From: Microcebus murinus
Taxonomy: Eukaryota > Chordata > Mammalia > Primates > Cheirogaleidae
DNA length: 64,000 nucleotides
Direction: 5' to 3'
Assembly: GCF_040939455.1 (NCBI RefSeq)
Contig: NC_134109.1
Span: forward strand, 72,693,001-72,757,000
Part shown: positions 11,170-23,559 of the stretch, in pieces
How the letters are laid out: the number at the start of each line of letters is the position of its first letter
How positions within the stretch are numbered: the stretch's first letter is position 1
Program-made: the position numbers and the translations under genes
Notes under the pieces: generated by a model
Database searches by the model: none
What the model was told of the DNA's origin: nothing
Seen by the model: the letters and a program-made list of their open reading frames with translations, nothing else

Positions 11170-12642
11170 AACACTGAGGAAGGAAATAGCAGAGGATGTA
11201 AACAGATGGAAATCCATTCCATGCTGGTGGATCGGCAGACTCAACATCATTAAAATGTCTATACTACACAAACTGATCTACAGATTCAATGCAATACCTA
11301 TTAAAATCCCATCAGCATTACTCACATATTTAGAAAAAATAATTTTACGCTTTGTATGGAACCAAAGAAGACCCCAAATATCAAAAGCAATTCTAGGCAA
11401 CATAAACAAAATGAGAGGCATTATTATGCCAGATATCAAACTATACTACAAAGCTGTAGTAATTAAATCAATATGGTATTGGCACAAAAATAGGAATATT
11501 GACCAGTGGAACAGATCTGAAAATCCTGATATAAAACCATCCTCATATAGCCATCTAATCTTTGACAAAGCAGACAAAAACATACACTGGAGGAAAGAAT
11601 CCCTCTTCAATAAATGGTGCTCGGAAAACTGGATAGCCACCTGTAGAAGGCTAAAACAGGACCCACATCTTTCACCTCTCACAAAAATCAACTCACTCTG
11701 GATAACAGACTTAAACCTATGGTATGAAACTATTAGAATTCTAGAGGAAAACGTTGGAAGCACTGTCCTAGACATCGGCCTAGGCAAAGAGTTTATGAAG
11801 AAGTCCCCAAAGGCAATCACAGCAGCAACAAAAATAAATAAATGGGACATGATCAAACTACAAAGCTTCTGCACAGCCAAAGAAATAGTCATGAAAGTAA
11901 ACAGACAACCTACAGAATGGGAGAAAATTCTTGCATCCTACGCATCTGATAAGGGGCTGATAACTAGAATATACTTAGAACTCACGAAAATCAGGAAGAA
12001 AAAATCAAATAACCCTATTAAATGTGGGCAAAGGACTTGAACAGAAACTTTTCTAAAGAAGACAGAAGAATGGCCAACAAACATATGAAAAAATGCTCAA
12101 CATCTCTAATCATCATGGAAATGCAAATCAAAACCACAATGAGATATCACTTAACTCCAGTGAGAATGGCCTTTATCAAAAAGACTCCAAACAATAAATG
12201 CTGGCGTGGATGCGGAGAGAGAGGAACACTCCTACACTGCTGGTGGCACTGCAAACTAGTTCAACCTTTGTGGAAAGCAATATGGAGATACCTTAAAGTG
12301 ATACAAGTGAATCTACCATTTGATTCAGCAATCCCGTTACTGGGCATCTACCCAAAAGATCCAATGACACTCTACAAAAAAGACACCTGCACTCGAATGT
12401 TTATAGCAGCACAATTCATAATTGCAAGGCTGTGGAAACAGCCCAAGTGTCCATCAATCCAAGAATGGATTAACAAAATGTGGTATATGTATATCATGGA
12501 GTACTATTTAGCTCTAAGAAACAATGGTGATATAGCACATCTTATATTTTTCTGGTTAGAGCTGGAACCCATACTATTAAGTGAAGTATCCCAAGAATGG
12601 AAAAACAAGCACCACATATATTCACCAACAAACTGGTATTAA
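11132..12642 (+). pseudogene. L1 ORF2 C-terminal remnant
   Basis: This reads from [17 protein letters not shown] through the post-RT region ([33 protein letters not shown]) to the cysteine-rich C-terminal domain ([22 protein letters not shown] at 12190-12255). There is a frame change near 12030. The endonuclease and reverse transcriptase domains have been deleted, so no active enzyme is encoded. Confidence 0.88.
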
Positions 12643-12872
12643 CTGAGTAGCACCTAAGTGGACACATAATTACTACAGTAATAGGGTATTGGGCAGGGGA
12701 GGTGGGGGTGGGTATATACATACATAATGAGGGAGATGTGCACCATCTGGGGGATGGTCATGATGGAGACTCAGACTTGTTGGGGGGAAGGGCATTTATT
12801 GAAACCTTAAAATCTGTACCCCCATAATATGCCGAAATAAAAAATAAATAAAAAAAAAGAAAAAGAAAAAAA

Positions 12873-12882
12873 CATGTCTCAA
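12873..12882 (+). repeat. Target-site duplication (right) of the younger L1
   Basis: CATGTCTCAA, matching 9437-9446; host L1 sequence resumes directly after it. Confidence 0.85.
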
Positions 12883-14715
12883 AAAAATTTTTAAAGTGGA
12901 AATTATACCATACATCTTCTCAGACCACATGGGAATAAAATTAGAAATCAACTCCAACAGAAACTCTCATCTCTACACAAAGTAATGGAAACTATACAAC
13001 CTTCTACTGAATGATTATTTTATTAAACAGGAAATCAAGATGGAAATCAAAAGATTCTTTGAACTAAAGGACAAAGGAGACACAAGCTATCAAACCTGTG
13101 GGACACAGCTAAAGCAGTCCTAAGAAGAAAATTTATATCCATAAATGCCTACATCCAAAAGACAAAAAAGTCACAAATAAACAATCTAATGAATCATCTC
13201 AGAGAACTGGAAAAGGATGAGCAAACTGACTCCAAACCCAGCATAAGAAATGCAATAACAAAGATAAGAACAGAACTAAATGAAATTGATAACAAAAAAG
13301 CTGTATGGAAGATTAATAAAACAAAAAGTTGTTTCTTTGAAAAAATAAAATTGACACACGTCTTGCTAGATTAATGAGAAGCAGAAAAGAAAGAACTCTA
13401 ATAACCTCCATCAGGAATGAAAAAGGAGAAATTACAACTGATGCCACAGAAATACAAAACACCACCTATGAATACTATAAAAATGTCTATGCATATAAAC
13501 TGCAAAATGTGGAAAAAATGGACAAATTTTTAGAAGCACACAACCTCCATAGGCTCAATCAGGAAGAAACAGAATTCCTGAACAGACCAATATCAAGGAC
13601 CAGAATTGAAACAGCAAGAAAAAACTTTCCTAAAAAGAAAAGTCCCAGACAAGATAGTTTCACATCTGAATTTTACCAGACCTACGAAAAGAACTGGTGC
13701 CTATTCTGCAGAAATTATTTCACAAAATCAAGAAGGAAGAAATACTCCCCAACACCTTTTATGATGCCAACATCACCCTGATACCAAAACCAGGAAAGGA
13801 CACAATGAAAAAAGACAACCACAGACCAATATCCCCTATGAATATAGATGCAAAAAATCTCAACAAAATCATAGCAAAACAAATTGAGGTGCTTATCAAA
13901 AAAATAATCCATCACGACCAAGTGGTCTTCCTCCCAGAGATGCAGGGATGTTTCAACATAAGCAAATCTAGAAATGTAATTGACCTCATAAATAGAAGCA
14001 AAAACAAAAACCATATGATCCTCTCAATAGATGTAGAAAAAGCATTTAACAAAAATCAACACCCTTGTATGATAAGAATACTTAACAAAATAGGCATAGA
14101 TGGGACTTACCTAAAAACCATGATAAAAGCCATATATGACAAACCCACAGCCCCATCATACTGAACCAGGAAAAAATGAAAGCATTCCCACTTAGCACTG
14201 GAACCAGATAAGATTCCCATCTATCACCACTTCTATTCAAGATAGTGCTGGAAGTCCTAGCCAGAGCAATCAGACAAGAGAAGAAAATCAAGGGCATCCG
14301 AATGGGAGCAGAAGAGGTCAACTATCACTCTTTGCTAATGATATCATCTTATATCTAGATAACACCAAAGATTCTGCCATGAGACCACTGGAATTGTTAA
14401 ACAAATTCAGTAAAGTCTCATATTACAAAAATCAATGTACAGAAATCAGTAGCATTCCTATACGCCAACAACAGTCAAACCAAGAACCAAATCAAAGACC
14501 CAATACCCTTCATAACAGCAAGAATGAAAATAAAGTACCTAGGAATATATTTTACTAAGGAGGTAAAAGACCTCTACAGGGAGAACTATGAAACACTGAG
14601 GAAGGAAATACCAGAGGACGTAAACAGGTGGAACACCATACCATGCTCATGGGTCAGCAGAATCAACATTGTTAAAATGTCTGTACTACCCAAAGTCATC
14701 TACTGATTCAATGCA
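12883..14715 (+). mobile_element. Older L1, right part (ORF2 endonuclease end to mid RT)
   Basis: This is the continuation of the element interrupted at 9436. It reads LRELEKDEQTD (13198), INKTKSCFFEKI (13315), [15 protein letters not shown] (13635), TLIPKPGKD (13780), [14 protein letters not shown] (14025), and a degraded FADD box near 14330. It ends at LPKVIY around 14704, with several frameshifts. The reverse transcriptase catalytic motifs are recognisable but not intact. No functional protein. Confidence 0.88.
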
Positions 14716-15340
14716 ATCCCTCATTGTGGTTTTGATTTGCATTTCCCTGATGATTAGAAATATTGAGCATTTTTTTATATGTGTGTTGGCTATTAGTCTA
14801 TCTTCTTTTGAAAACCTTCTGTTCACACTCTTTGCCCACTTTTTAATGGGGCCGTTTGATTGTTTCTTGCTGATTTTCCTGAGTTCTATAGAGTCCAGGC
14901 ATCAGCCCATTAACAGATGTATAGCATAGAAATATTTTCTCCCATTCTGTAGGTTGTCTATTTGCTCTGTTGATTCTTTTCTTGGCTGTGCAGAAGCTTT
15001 TTATAATAATTTTATCAGGTCCCATTTATTTATTTTTATTGTTGCTATGGTTTCCTTTGAAGTCTTCTTCATAAATTATTTGCATAGGTAAATATCTATA
15101 AAAGTTTTTCCAACCCCTTCTAGAATTTCTGCAGTTTTTATGTCTTAGATTTAAGTCTGTTACCCTTCATGAGTTAATTTTTGTGAGTGGTGAAAGGTAT
15201 GGATCTTGTTTCAGTCTTCTACACGTGGCTATCCGATTTTCCCAGCACCATTTATTGAACAGGAATTCCTTTACCTAGCGGATGTTTTTTCTCCTTTGCC
15301 AAAGATCAGATGGGATTAAGAGGATGGTTTTACAACTTTT
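14716..15340 (-). mobile_element. Inverted L1 ORF2 C-terminal fragment
   Basis: On the minus strand this contains [20 protein letters not shown] (14940-15000) and the segment for [12 protein letters not shown] at the 14720 edge. It follows directly on the plus-strand L1, with the orientation reversed. It could be the inverted 3' part of the same older element or a separate insertion. Unit B begins immediately after it. Confidence 0.75.
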
Positions 15341-17041
15341 TAATTCTTGGCTGCTTTATATAAGGTTTTACTTGCCTCTCTGTTCTGATTTCTAGAGTAT
15401 GCAATCCTTAATTATCACTCTTAACAAAGAAGTCCCCAAGAGATATCCAAGATAATTATCTCCATGATTGTTATTCTGTCCAGCACATAGATAGGAAAAT
15501 TTCACACAAGGGACTCCCTCATATAATGAATATATGTCAGGCTGAGGAGGGAAAGCACTTCCACAGATACAATCTACACCCAACAATGGACATCATCTCA
15601 GACACACATCAGAATAGAAGACTAAAAGAGAATTTGATCTTAGACATAATATGTTTTTAGTAAGTTATTTAATCTCTATTTTTAAAGATAATTCTCAAAA
15701 TATTTCAGTGTATCTATTTCCTGCATGCCCACCATACCTGGATTTGAGAATGGCTTATTTAGCTTCTGACATTTTCATAATATAATACATAAATTTTTTC
15801 CTCCTATCCTATTCCTACTGAAATTTCTATGGTCTTAATGCTTTCTGTATATTTTCTGATTCATATTCACAACATGTCTATTACATTTTGTGTCTTCTCT
15901 TTTACAAATGAGGAAATGGAAACAAAAATGGGTTTAGATTAAAGTCACAAGATCAACAATAATAGAGTGAGATTTTATATGAGTTCTGAATAATTTAAAA
16001 AGCCTATGATTATTCTACTAATTCTCATAAATATGGAATTAATATTGAGTAAAATAATTACTCCACAAATATTATAAAATATTAACAATTTTTTAAAGTG
16101 GGAAAAAACAATATGATTTATTTTTAATAAACTGTTCCCTAGGAAAGTACATGTTTACATTTAACAGATTTCTCTAACACAGTTGATACTACTTTTGCTA
16201 TTAGCTATCTTCTCTGTTACTTGTTTCAATAGGTATAAAGCTAGTTATTGAAAACTTATCCTGGAAAGGTTTGTCTTGATAGAAAATTACTTTTCTTTCA
16301 AATAAAGATCAGATTGTTCAAGTTTCTCAGGGGGCATAGTCTATTGGGTAAAATTTCAGGATATTATCTTTAGAAATTAGATAATTTCTATTATGGAAGA
16401 TATATTTATTTCTAATTTAAGACTGTTACCATATATATCCTTTTTCACAGCAAATGCGTGCTTTGCCAAGTTTCTTTATGAACATTTCTTTCTATCATTA
16501 ATCTATGCATAAGGATATGCATTTTGAGTATAATGGAAGGGGAAAATAATGCTCATGATGTGGTAATGGTTTACACATTTCGTTTGTTCTCACTGGTACC
16601 ACCCTGGAGATTTCAATGAATAAAAGATGAGAAACTTAAAAAGTGAAACAATATCAATGAAGATAATTAATAAAGGGTGAAGGGATATAAATGATTATCT
16701 TTCCAATATCCAATTTGAGAAGAATTCTGAATTTACTTAAGAATCAATATTATAAGCAATATTATTATTATATTCAGAGGTAAATGATTGGTAATCACTG
16801 AAGTTTTAAGTTTATGGATGCTAAGCATCAAAAACAAAAGATATACTTTTCTACACAAGTGTGTAATTTATTCTTACCTAGAAAAGATAGATAGATAGAA
16901 AGATAGATAGATGAAATCAATGATATATAGATAAACAGATAATAGATATCTCATAATTTTGATGAGCAGGAGATAGTAATATTTCAAACCCTAGAGATTT
17001 CTCAAAATTCATTCATATACTTGAAGGTGAATTTTTTTAAT

Positions 17042-19685
17042 AAAGAGAACTCAGTGCTTTTATTTTTTTATTAATTAATTTTTTATTTAGTTGACACATC
17101 ATAGTTGTGCATAATTATGGGTTATACCGTGACGTTTCAATGCATGTATATATTATATAATGATCAAATCAGAATAGCTACCATATCTATCGCTTTAAAT
17201 ATTTATCACTCCTTTGTGGTGATAACATTCAAAATCTTCTTTTCTAGCTATCTTGAAATATACACTATATTGCCACTTGCCATAGTCATCCTATTGTATA
17301 ATAGAGCACCAGAACATAGTCTTCCCATTAACTGTAACTTTATAACCCTTGATTAACCTCTCCTGTTCCTCCCCTCCCTCAACCTTCCCTATTCTCTGGT
17401 AACTACTCTCTACTTCTATAAAATCAACTGTTTTAGATTCTACATATGAGTGAGAACATGTAGTGTTGTCTTTCTGTGACTAGCTTATTTCACTTAACAT
17501 AATGTCCTCCAGATTCATTGATATATCTGCAAAGTACCAAATTTCATTCTCTTTTGTGGCTGAATACTATTTCATTGCATCTATACACCATATTTTCTTT
17601 ATCAGTTTATCTGTAGATGGGCATTTAGGTTGATTTTACTTCTTGGCTATTGTTAATAGTGCTACAGTATACATAGAAGTGCAGATATCTCTTACACATA
17701 CTAATTTCATTTCCTTTGGATGTATACCCAATAATGGAATTGCTAGATCATATAGTAGTTCTATTTTTAATTTTTTGAGTAACTTCCATCCTGATTTTCA
17801 TAATGGTTGCAGTAATTTATATACCCACCAACAGTCCAAGGTGTTCCCCTTCTCCACATCCTCAGCAGCATTTGATATTTTTTGTCTTTTTGATAATATT
17901 AATAGCTATTCTGACTGGAGTCTGGTGATATCTCTCATGGTTTTCATTTACATTTTCCTGATAATTAGAGATAGTAGGCATATTTTCTTATATCTTTGGC
18001 CATTTGTATGTCTTCTTTTCAGAAATGGCTATTCAGGTCTTTTTCTTATTTCTAAATCACATTACTCATTTATTTTCTATTGAGTTGTTTGAGTTCTTTA
18101 TATTAATAGATTCTGGATATTAATCCCTTGTCAAATGCATAGTTTGCAAGTACTTTCTCCCATCCTGTGGGTTGTCCCTTCACTGTATTGATTTTTTGTT
18201 TCCTTGTTACTGAAGAATTTTATTTTGATGTAAAAATTGTCTATTTTTGTCTTTGCTGCCTGTGGTTCTAAGTCTAATTCAAAAAATCCTTGGACAGTCC
18301 AATTTCATGGAGTCTTCTCCCTATGTTTTCTTCTAGTAATTTTATAGTTTGGAATCTTACACTTAATTTTTTAATTCATTTAAAGTTGCTTTAGAGAGAG
18401 GGGTCTGGTTTCACTAATCCCTACGTTGATATCCAGTTTTCCCAGCACTATTTATTAAAGAGACTATTCTTTCTCCAATATTTTCTCTTGGCATCTTTGT
18501 TGAAAATTAGTTGGCTATAAATGCATGGATTTATTTCTGATCTCTCTATTCTGTTCCATTGGTCTATGTGTCTGTTTTTATGACAGTACAAGGCTGTTTA
18601 GGTTACTATATCTTGTAGTACATTATTAAATGAGGTAATGTGATGCCTCCAGCTTTGTTCTTTTGACTTGATTCCATTTGTTATTTGGGGTCATTTGCAT
18701 TTCTATATGAATTTGAAGATTTTTTTCTATATCTGTAAAGAATGTCATTGGTATTTTAATAGTGATTGCTTGAATCTGTGTATAGTTTGTTTAGTGTTTG
18801 TTAGTGGCTTACCATATGGTCTGTCATAGAGAATGTTCCATGTGATATTGAGAAGACATGTAGTCTGCAGGTGCTAGGCAGACTGATCTGTAAATGTCTA
18901 TTAGTCCTTTATGCTCTATAGGGTAGTTTAAAGCTGATGTTTCTTTGTTGACTTCTTTCTAGAAGGTCTGTGCATTACTGAAAAAGGAGTGTTGAAGTCC
19001 CCTATGATTATTGAATTATAGTTGATCTCTCCCTTTACGTTGTTAGTATTATCATTATACATGTAGACATTCCAGTGTTTGGGATATATACATTTATAAT
19101 TGTTATATCCTCCTGCTATACTGATAGACAAGTGCTTATTGATGTCATTTTGTTACCTATTTCCTACTTGTGTAACTCTTCTCTTCCTTTCTTCCTGTCT
19201 TCTTTTGTGGTTAAGTGCTGTTCTCTGATAGCATGCTTTATTTCCTTACTTTTATTTTTAGTATATTTATTATAGGCTTTTCCTTTGTGGTTACCATGAG
19301 GCAACAAAAAATATCTTAAAGTTATAGTGGGTAATTTAAAGCTGATGACACATTAACTTTGCTTATAAATTAAAGAAAGAAAAACTAAAAAAGTGTACAC
19401 TTTACACACACCTACATTTTTACATTTTGATGTCTCAAATTAACATCTTTTTATACTAACTATCACTTAACAAATTGTTGTAGCTATTACTCTGTTTCAT
19501 AGTACTATCTTTTTTGGTCCTTATACTAGAGATATGAGTAATTTAGACACAATTACATTATTAGTATATTCTAAATTTTTCTGTATACTTATTTTTATTA
19601 GTGAGTTTTATGCTTTCAGATTTTTTGTTGCACTCTAGTGTCCTTTTCTTTAAGATAGAAGAATTTCCTTTAGATTCCAGATTTT
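17042..19685 (-). mobile_element. Old L1 (L1M type) shared by units B and C
   Basis: Minus-strand old L1, entering at its 3' UTR (17080-17200) and reaching ORF2 around 17700-18800 (rev. comp. shows GGGTATACATCC, and AAATGCTGGGAAAACTGG near 18440). Sequence of the same type continues to about 19685. Unit C has the same element at the same place (46012-48375). Unit A has about 110 unrelated bases there. The exact subfamily would need a repeat library. Confidence 0.82.
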
Positions 19686-20119
19686 TTCCCTAATCAATTA
19701 AGTTTGCTAAATGAATTTCACTTAATTGTAGATATTAATTATATGTTATGTGCCTGGTTTTGTATATAAATCATCAGGCCAGATATTTATTACCTTTATT
19801 ACCTTTCTATGTAGTTTCTGTCTAAAAGATTGTCCCTACATACTGTGATAAGTTAAAAAATTGGTTTTATGATGCCTAAGAGAAGAAATATAGAAAAATA
19901 ATAATGTTACATAATGTCATTTGTATCAAATTTCAATATAGTTTCACCATCTTCTTTCTAAGTAAGTGTATTTCCTAATTTTTAGTTATTTAGTGTATTA
20001 GTTGTTAGTAGTTCCTCATTCAGATTCTTATTATAGGACTAGTGGAATGGCTGGTTAGTTGCCAAGTGACACAGCAATCTTTTTAGCTTTTCCACTCCTC
20101 ATCCTTATTTCCTCATTCT

Positions 20120-20125
20120 CTTCTT
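20120..20125 (+). repeat. Short target duplication next to L1 tail
   Basis: CTTCTT here and at 20567-20572. The empty sites in unit C (ATTCTCTTCTTGTGAGAC at 48806) and unit A (GTTTCTTCTTGTGAGAAT, about 5559) show the uninterrupted sequence. Confidence 0.75.
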
Positions 20126-20566
20126 TTTTTTTTTTTTTTTAATTATTTTTTTTATTTTGGTATATTATGGGGGTACAGATTTTAAGGTTTCAATAAATGC
20201 CCATTTCCCCCCCTCCCCCCAAAAGTCTGAGTCTCCATCATGACCATCCCCCAGATGGTGCACATCTCACTCACTATGTATGTATATACCCGCCCCCCTC
20301 CCCCCTCCCACCTGCCCAATACCCTATTACTGTAGCACCTATGTGTCCACTTAGGTGCTACTCAGTTAATACCAGTTTGCTGGAGAATATATCTGGTGCT
20401 TGTTTTTCCATTCTTGGGATACTTCACTTAGTAGTATGGGTTCCAGCTCTAACCAGGAAAATATAAGGTGTGCTATATCACCATTGTTTCTTAGAGCTGA
20501 ATAGTACTCCATGGTGTACATATACCACATTTTATTAATCCATTCTTTGATTGATGGGCACTTGGG
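20126..20566 (-). mobile_element. Young 5'-truncated L1, unit B only
   Basis: It starts with a T-run (the poly(A) tail on the minus strand) followed by TATTATGGGGGTACAG, the reverse of the L1 3' end seen at 12820. It ends in the ORF2 C-terminus reading [20 protein letters not shown] on the minus strand. Only about 440 bases were inserted. Units A and C have clean empty sites, so it landed after B and C separated. Confidence 0.93.
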
Positions 20567-20820
20567 CTTCTTGTGAGAGACCCCTCTCAATAAAGTAAAT
20601 AAACAATTTGCATAACAATAGCATCTCAGGCTCTATTTATTGGAAAGCCTATCATAGGCAATTAGCTTCTCTGTTGGACATAATACCATGTATATAGGAC
20701 CAAGATTTTCTTCACATATTATACATTTTACTGTCAGATATAAATGCTTAATTTTAATATTAACACAAAATTCTAAAAATTAAGTAATCTTCCTACTCCC
20801 AGTAACTAAGAATTTAATCT

Positions 20821-20842
20821 TCCCTCTAGGTTATTTTAGAGG
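20821..20842 (+). promoter_or_regulatory. Candidate 3' splice site upstream of OR B
   Basis: TCCCTCTAG ends at 20829 and TTTTAG ends at 20839, corresponding to the acceptor positions in copies A and C. The CAG of the downstream acceptor in A and C is altered to GAG here, so use may have shifted. Inference from sequence only. Confidence 0.4.
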
Positions 20843-20857
20843 ATACACTGAATTAAA

Positions 20858-21796
20858 ATGGATGGAGGAAATCAGTCCATAGTGTCTGAATTTGTGCTTC
20901 TGGGACTTTGCCGCTCTTGGGATATTCAGATCTTACTCTTCATAATATTCTGTATGCTTTACCTGATCATTGTATCTGGAAATATTGGCATTGTGATCTT
21001 AATCATTGCTGATTCCCATCTCTATTCTCCCATGTACTTCTTTTTGGCCAACCTGTCCTTTGTTGATATGTGGCTCTCCTCAGTCACCACTCCTAAAATG
21101 ATCACAGACTTTCTCAGGGAGAACAAAACCATTCATTTTGGAAGCTGCATGTCCCAGATCTTCTTTTCTCATTTTATTGCAGCATTTGAGATGATGCTAC
21201 TGGTAATAATGGCCTATGACCGCTATGTGGCCATCTGTAAACCACTCCACTACTCCACCATTATGAGTCTCCAAAAGTGTTTTGGGCTGGTGGTGACTTC
21301 CTGGACCATTGGCTTTGTGCATTCCATAAGTCAAGTGGTTGTAATTGTTCAGCTGCCATTCTGTGGTCCCAGGGACATAGACAGCTTCTTCTGTGATACA
21401 CCACTGGTAATCAAGCTTGCCTGCATGGATTCCTATAATCTGGAAATATTAATGAAGGTTCACTGTGGCGTTGTGGGCATAACCTGCTTTATTCTGTTGC
21501 TGATATCCTACACGTATATTCTTCTCACTGTCCAACAAAGCTCTAAAACTGGGGCATCTAAGGCACTCTCTACCTGCACTGCCCACATCACAGTGGTGGT
21601 GCTCTTCTTTGGACCCTGCATCTTCATCTATGTGTGGCCACTCAGCATCACCTGGATGGACAAATTTCTTGCTGTGTTCTACTCAGTTATTACACCTCTC
21701 CTAAATCCAGCCATTTATACCCTGAGAAATAAAGAGATGAAAAATGCTATGAAGAGACTTAGAAGCTATTACAGGGATTCCAATGTTAATGTGTAA
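20858..21796 (+). CDS. Olfactory receptor, family 4 (copy B), intact, 312 aa
   Basis: Paralog of the receptors at 5835 and 49097, with the same length and start. Motifs: NQS at 5-7, PMYFFLANLS at 58-67, MAYDRYVAIC at 118-127, Cys97/Cys179, SFFCDTPLVIKLAC at 176-189, KALSTCTAH at 235-243, FFGPCIF at 250-256, [15 protein letters not shown] at 280-294. The frame is intact. It differs from C at 16 of 179 residues in the C-terminal part (134-312), but at 9 of the first 98, where A and C differ by only 3. Changes seen only in B include Tyr56, His93 and Ser96. Expected role: odorant detection in sensory cilia via the olfactory G protein. The subfamily (OR4K/OR4F neighbourhood) and ligand are not determined. 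Confidence 0.95.
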   Translation: MDGGNQSIVSEFVLLGLCRSWDIQILLFIIFCMLYLIIVSGNIGIVILIIADSHLYSPMYFFLANLSFVDMWLSSVTTPKMITDFLRENKTIHFGSCMSQIFFSHFIAAFEMMLLVIMAYDRYVAICKPLHYSTIMSLQKCFGLVVTSWTIGFVHSISQVVVIVQLPFCGPRDIDSFFCDTPLVIKLACMDSYNLEILMKVHCGVVGITCFILLLISYTYILLTVQQSSKTGASKALSTCTAHITVVVLFFGPCIFIYVWPLSITWMDKFLAVFYSVITPLLNPAIYTLRNKEMKNAMKRLRSYYRDSNVNV

Positions 21797-22648
21797 TGCT
21801 CAGAAGCTTCAATGTGAATACTTGAGATTGCCTATATTTACCTTGTAAAACAGATTGGGAATTCAGGGCATTTAATTTATGTCTGCATGTTTTTATTGTC
21901 TCTAGAAACAAAAATAGGGTTAATAAAATTCAGGGAATTTCAACATTTCCTAATCAACTAGCAGAACACCATGAAAAATTTTTCTAAAATACAAACACTA
22001 ATAATCCTTCATTATGAGAAAATTATCAAATCATTTTTCCTCTGCCTTTAACTGCATTAAAGAAAATCCTGTAATATTCAACAAAGCCATATGTCCATTC
22101 TGATGGATTGCATCCAAATGAACTTTTATTTTGAATTTTCTCTGAAACCCACTGGGAAAAATAGTGTTTTTGTAGCATTGATACCTTCTTCTAATCTTCA
22201 CTTGCCTTTTGTCTAAAGGCAAAATATCATTTTGTTCTTAACATAGCTTCCTACCCAAATGCTAATGGAGAAAAAATAAAGGATGATATAAAAGTGATAA
22301 AGTACATAATGAATATCAGTGGAGGTAATTCTCTGCTTGGATTTCTTTAACTTAATAAAAGTTAAAAATAAAATAAAATAAATCCTGATATTTCGTTAGT
22401 CATCTCAGTCTTCAAAACTATTGTTTATACTTTAAATTATTAACCATTTTTATAAAAGTTTAAAAATGTAAACAAAGACCAGGATTTACCTGGTTATTTA
22501 TTAAAACTATAATGCATGGTATACTGGTTAATATACAATAGACACAATATTTGAATAAATCAATAGAAGACAATTTTTTTCATTCAAATGTCTAATATTT
22601 ATTTGTAAAACTATATATAAATAAGCTTTTTTGGCATTTAAAAATTAT
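21797..22648 (+). other. 3' flank of OR B with candidate poly(A) signal
   Basis: Non-coding, closely matching 50036-50898 of unit C (both begin with TGCTCAGAAGCTTCAATGTG over the stop). AATAAA at 22354-22359 lies in the conserved TTAATAAAA. No gene seen. Confidence 0.55.
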
Positions 22649-23515
22649 CCAATGGCCTGCCTCCCAGAGATAAGTTTGGAGATGACCAGAGTGCTAGCAC
22701 TCCTTGATACAGACTCTTTTCTTCCTTCTCCCTTCCCCCACCCATGGCCACCAGGAGAGACAATTGAGACACCACACCAAGGCTTCCACAGAAAGTAGGG
22801 CTTAGGCCTTTACTCTTGGGGTCCTGCAGCAGACTAAGGGGTGTTCACACTGAGTGCGCCTGGCTCTATGGCCCTCCCTGGTGCTGCTTGCACAGAGACT
22901 CAATCACAGCAGGGCACACCCAAGACAGAGGGACATTGACCCTGCTTCTGCACTCTGTGGGTGACTCTGGACCAGGGCACTTCTCCCTGGTATGGTCAGG
23001 GATTGACCTTCTTGGCCCCAGGAGGTGAGGGAGCCCATGTTGGCAGATCAGTGGGGAGAGTTCAGTGTGAGTCCCACATGTAAAATGTTCATGGGACATT
23101 TTGAACATGGGACACCCCTTCCCCCAAAGGAAGGCCACACCCTGACCTCAGGCTGGCATTCTCAGCAGGGAACATTCCGGCTGACAGCACAGTTAGGACA
23201 AATCTAGGGTTGTGCTGGCTTGGGCTCCTGCCTATTGGCAGACAGTGTGGGAGACTGTGGAGCAGAGGAAAGGGGAGAGGCAGCAAGGCCCACTGCAGAC
23301 TGCCAGTTTATGACCCTCACACATACCTGCCTCCACAAGCAGACTCTCTGGATGAGTGGGACCACTTTAACCCCTTGTTTGTGGCTCTGCCCAGAAGATG
23401 GGAGCAGATCTTTGACCCCTGCCAAAACAGCTACCTTGCCAGCTTTTTGAAGTCTGAGGGCAAGCTCACCCAACCCAGCCCCACGAAGTTTCAATTTACT
23501 CACAGAAGCCCCCAA
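22649..23515 (+). mobile_element. Isolated L1 5' UTR fragment
   Basis: Diverged copy of the L1 leader seen at 9800-10680, in the same orientation and order: the GCCACCAG and GAGACAAT blocks, the GACATTGACCC..CTGTGGGTGA block, CCCCCAAAGGAAGGCC, a CCGGCTGACAGCACAG block, then ACTCTCTGGAT and AGCTCACCCAACCCAGC. It stops where ORF1 would soon begin and is joined to retroviral env sequence. It marks the right end of unit B homology. Open frames in it are compositional. Confidence 0.75.
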
Positions 23516-23559
23516 ACCATGAGCTTCAATAATATGCTGTGATATATATGGCTTCTTGT

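Larger units (their letters stand above)
9447..12872 (+). mobile_element. Younger strepsirrhine-type L1 with a large internal deletion
   Basis: The element starts at its true 5' end (AAGATGGCC spans the left junction at 9445-9453, a YY1-type motif as in other primate L1 promoters). It ends with a 3' UTR, the end motif ACCCCCATAATAT around 12820 and an A-rich tail (12830-12872). It is flanked by a 10-bp duplication. Order: 5' UTR 9447-10977, ORF1 start 11011, then a jump near 11120 straight into the last third of ORF2, C-terminus to 12642, 3' UTR. At 3.4 kb it lacks most of ORF1, the endonuclease and the reverse transcriptase core, so it cannot have been autonomous after the deletion. Confidence 0.92.
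15341..22648 (+). repeat. Segmental duplication unit B
   Basis: Homology with unit C begins at TTTATATAAGGTTTTACTTG (15355; 43199 in C) and runs through flank, old L1, OR gene and 3' flank to GGCATTTAAAAATTATCC at 22648. There C continues normally but B is replaced by L1 leader and retroviral sequence. Copies B and C share the old minus-strand L1, so they are sister copies relative to A. A GATA-type tetranucleotide tract lies at 16885-16912. Confidence 0.85.

Noticed and set aside
16880..16912. GATA repeat as a CRISPR-like or regulatory array
   Set aside because: Simple tetranucleotide microsatellite without spacers; the same tract is shorter in unit C (45836-45870). No CRISPR structure exists in the window.
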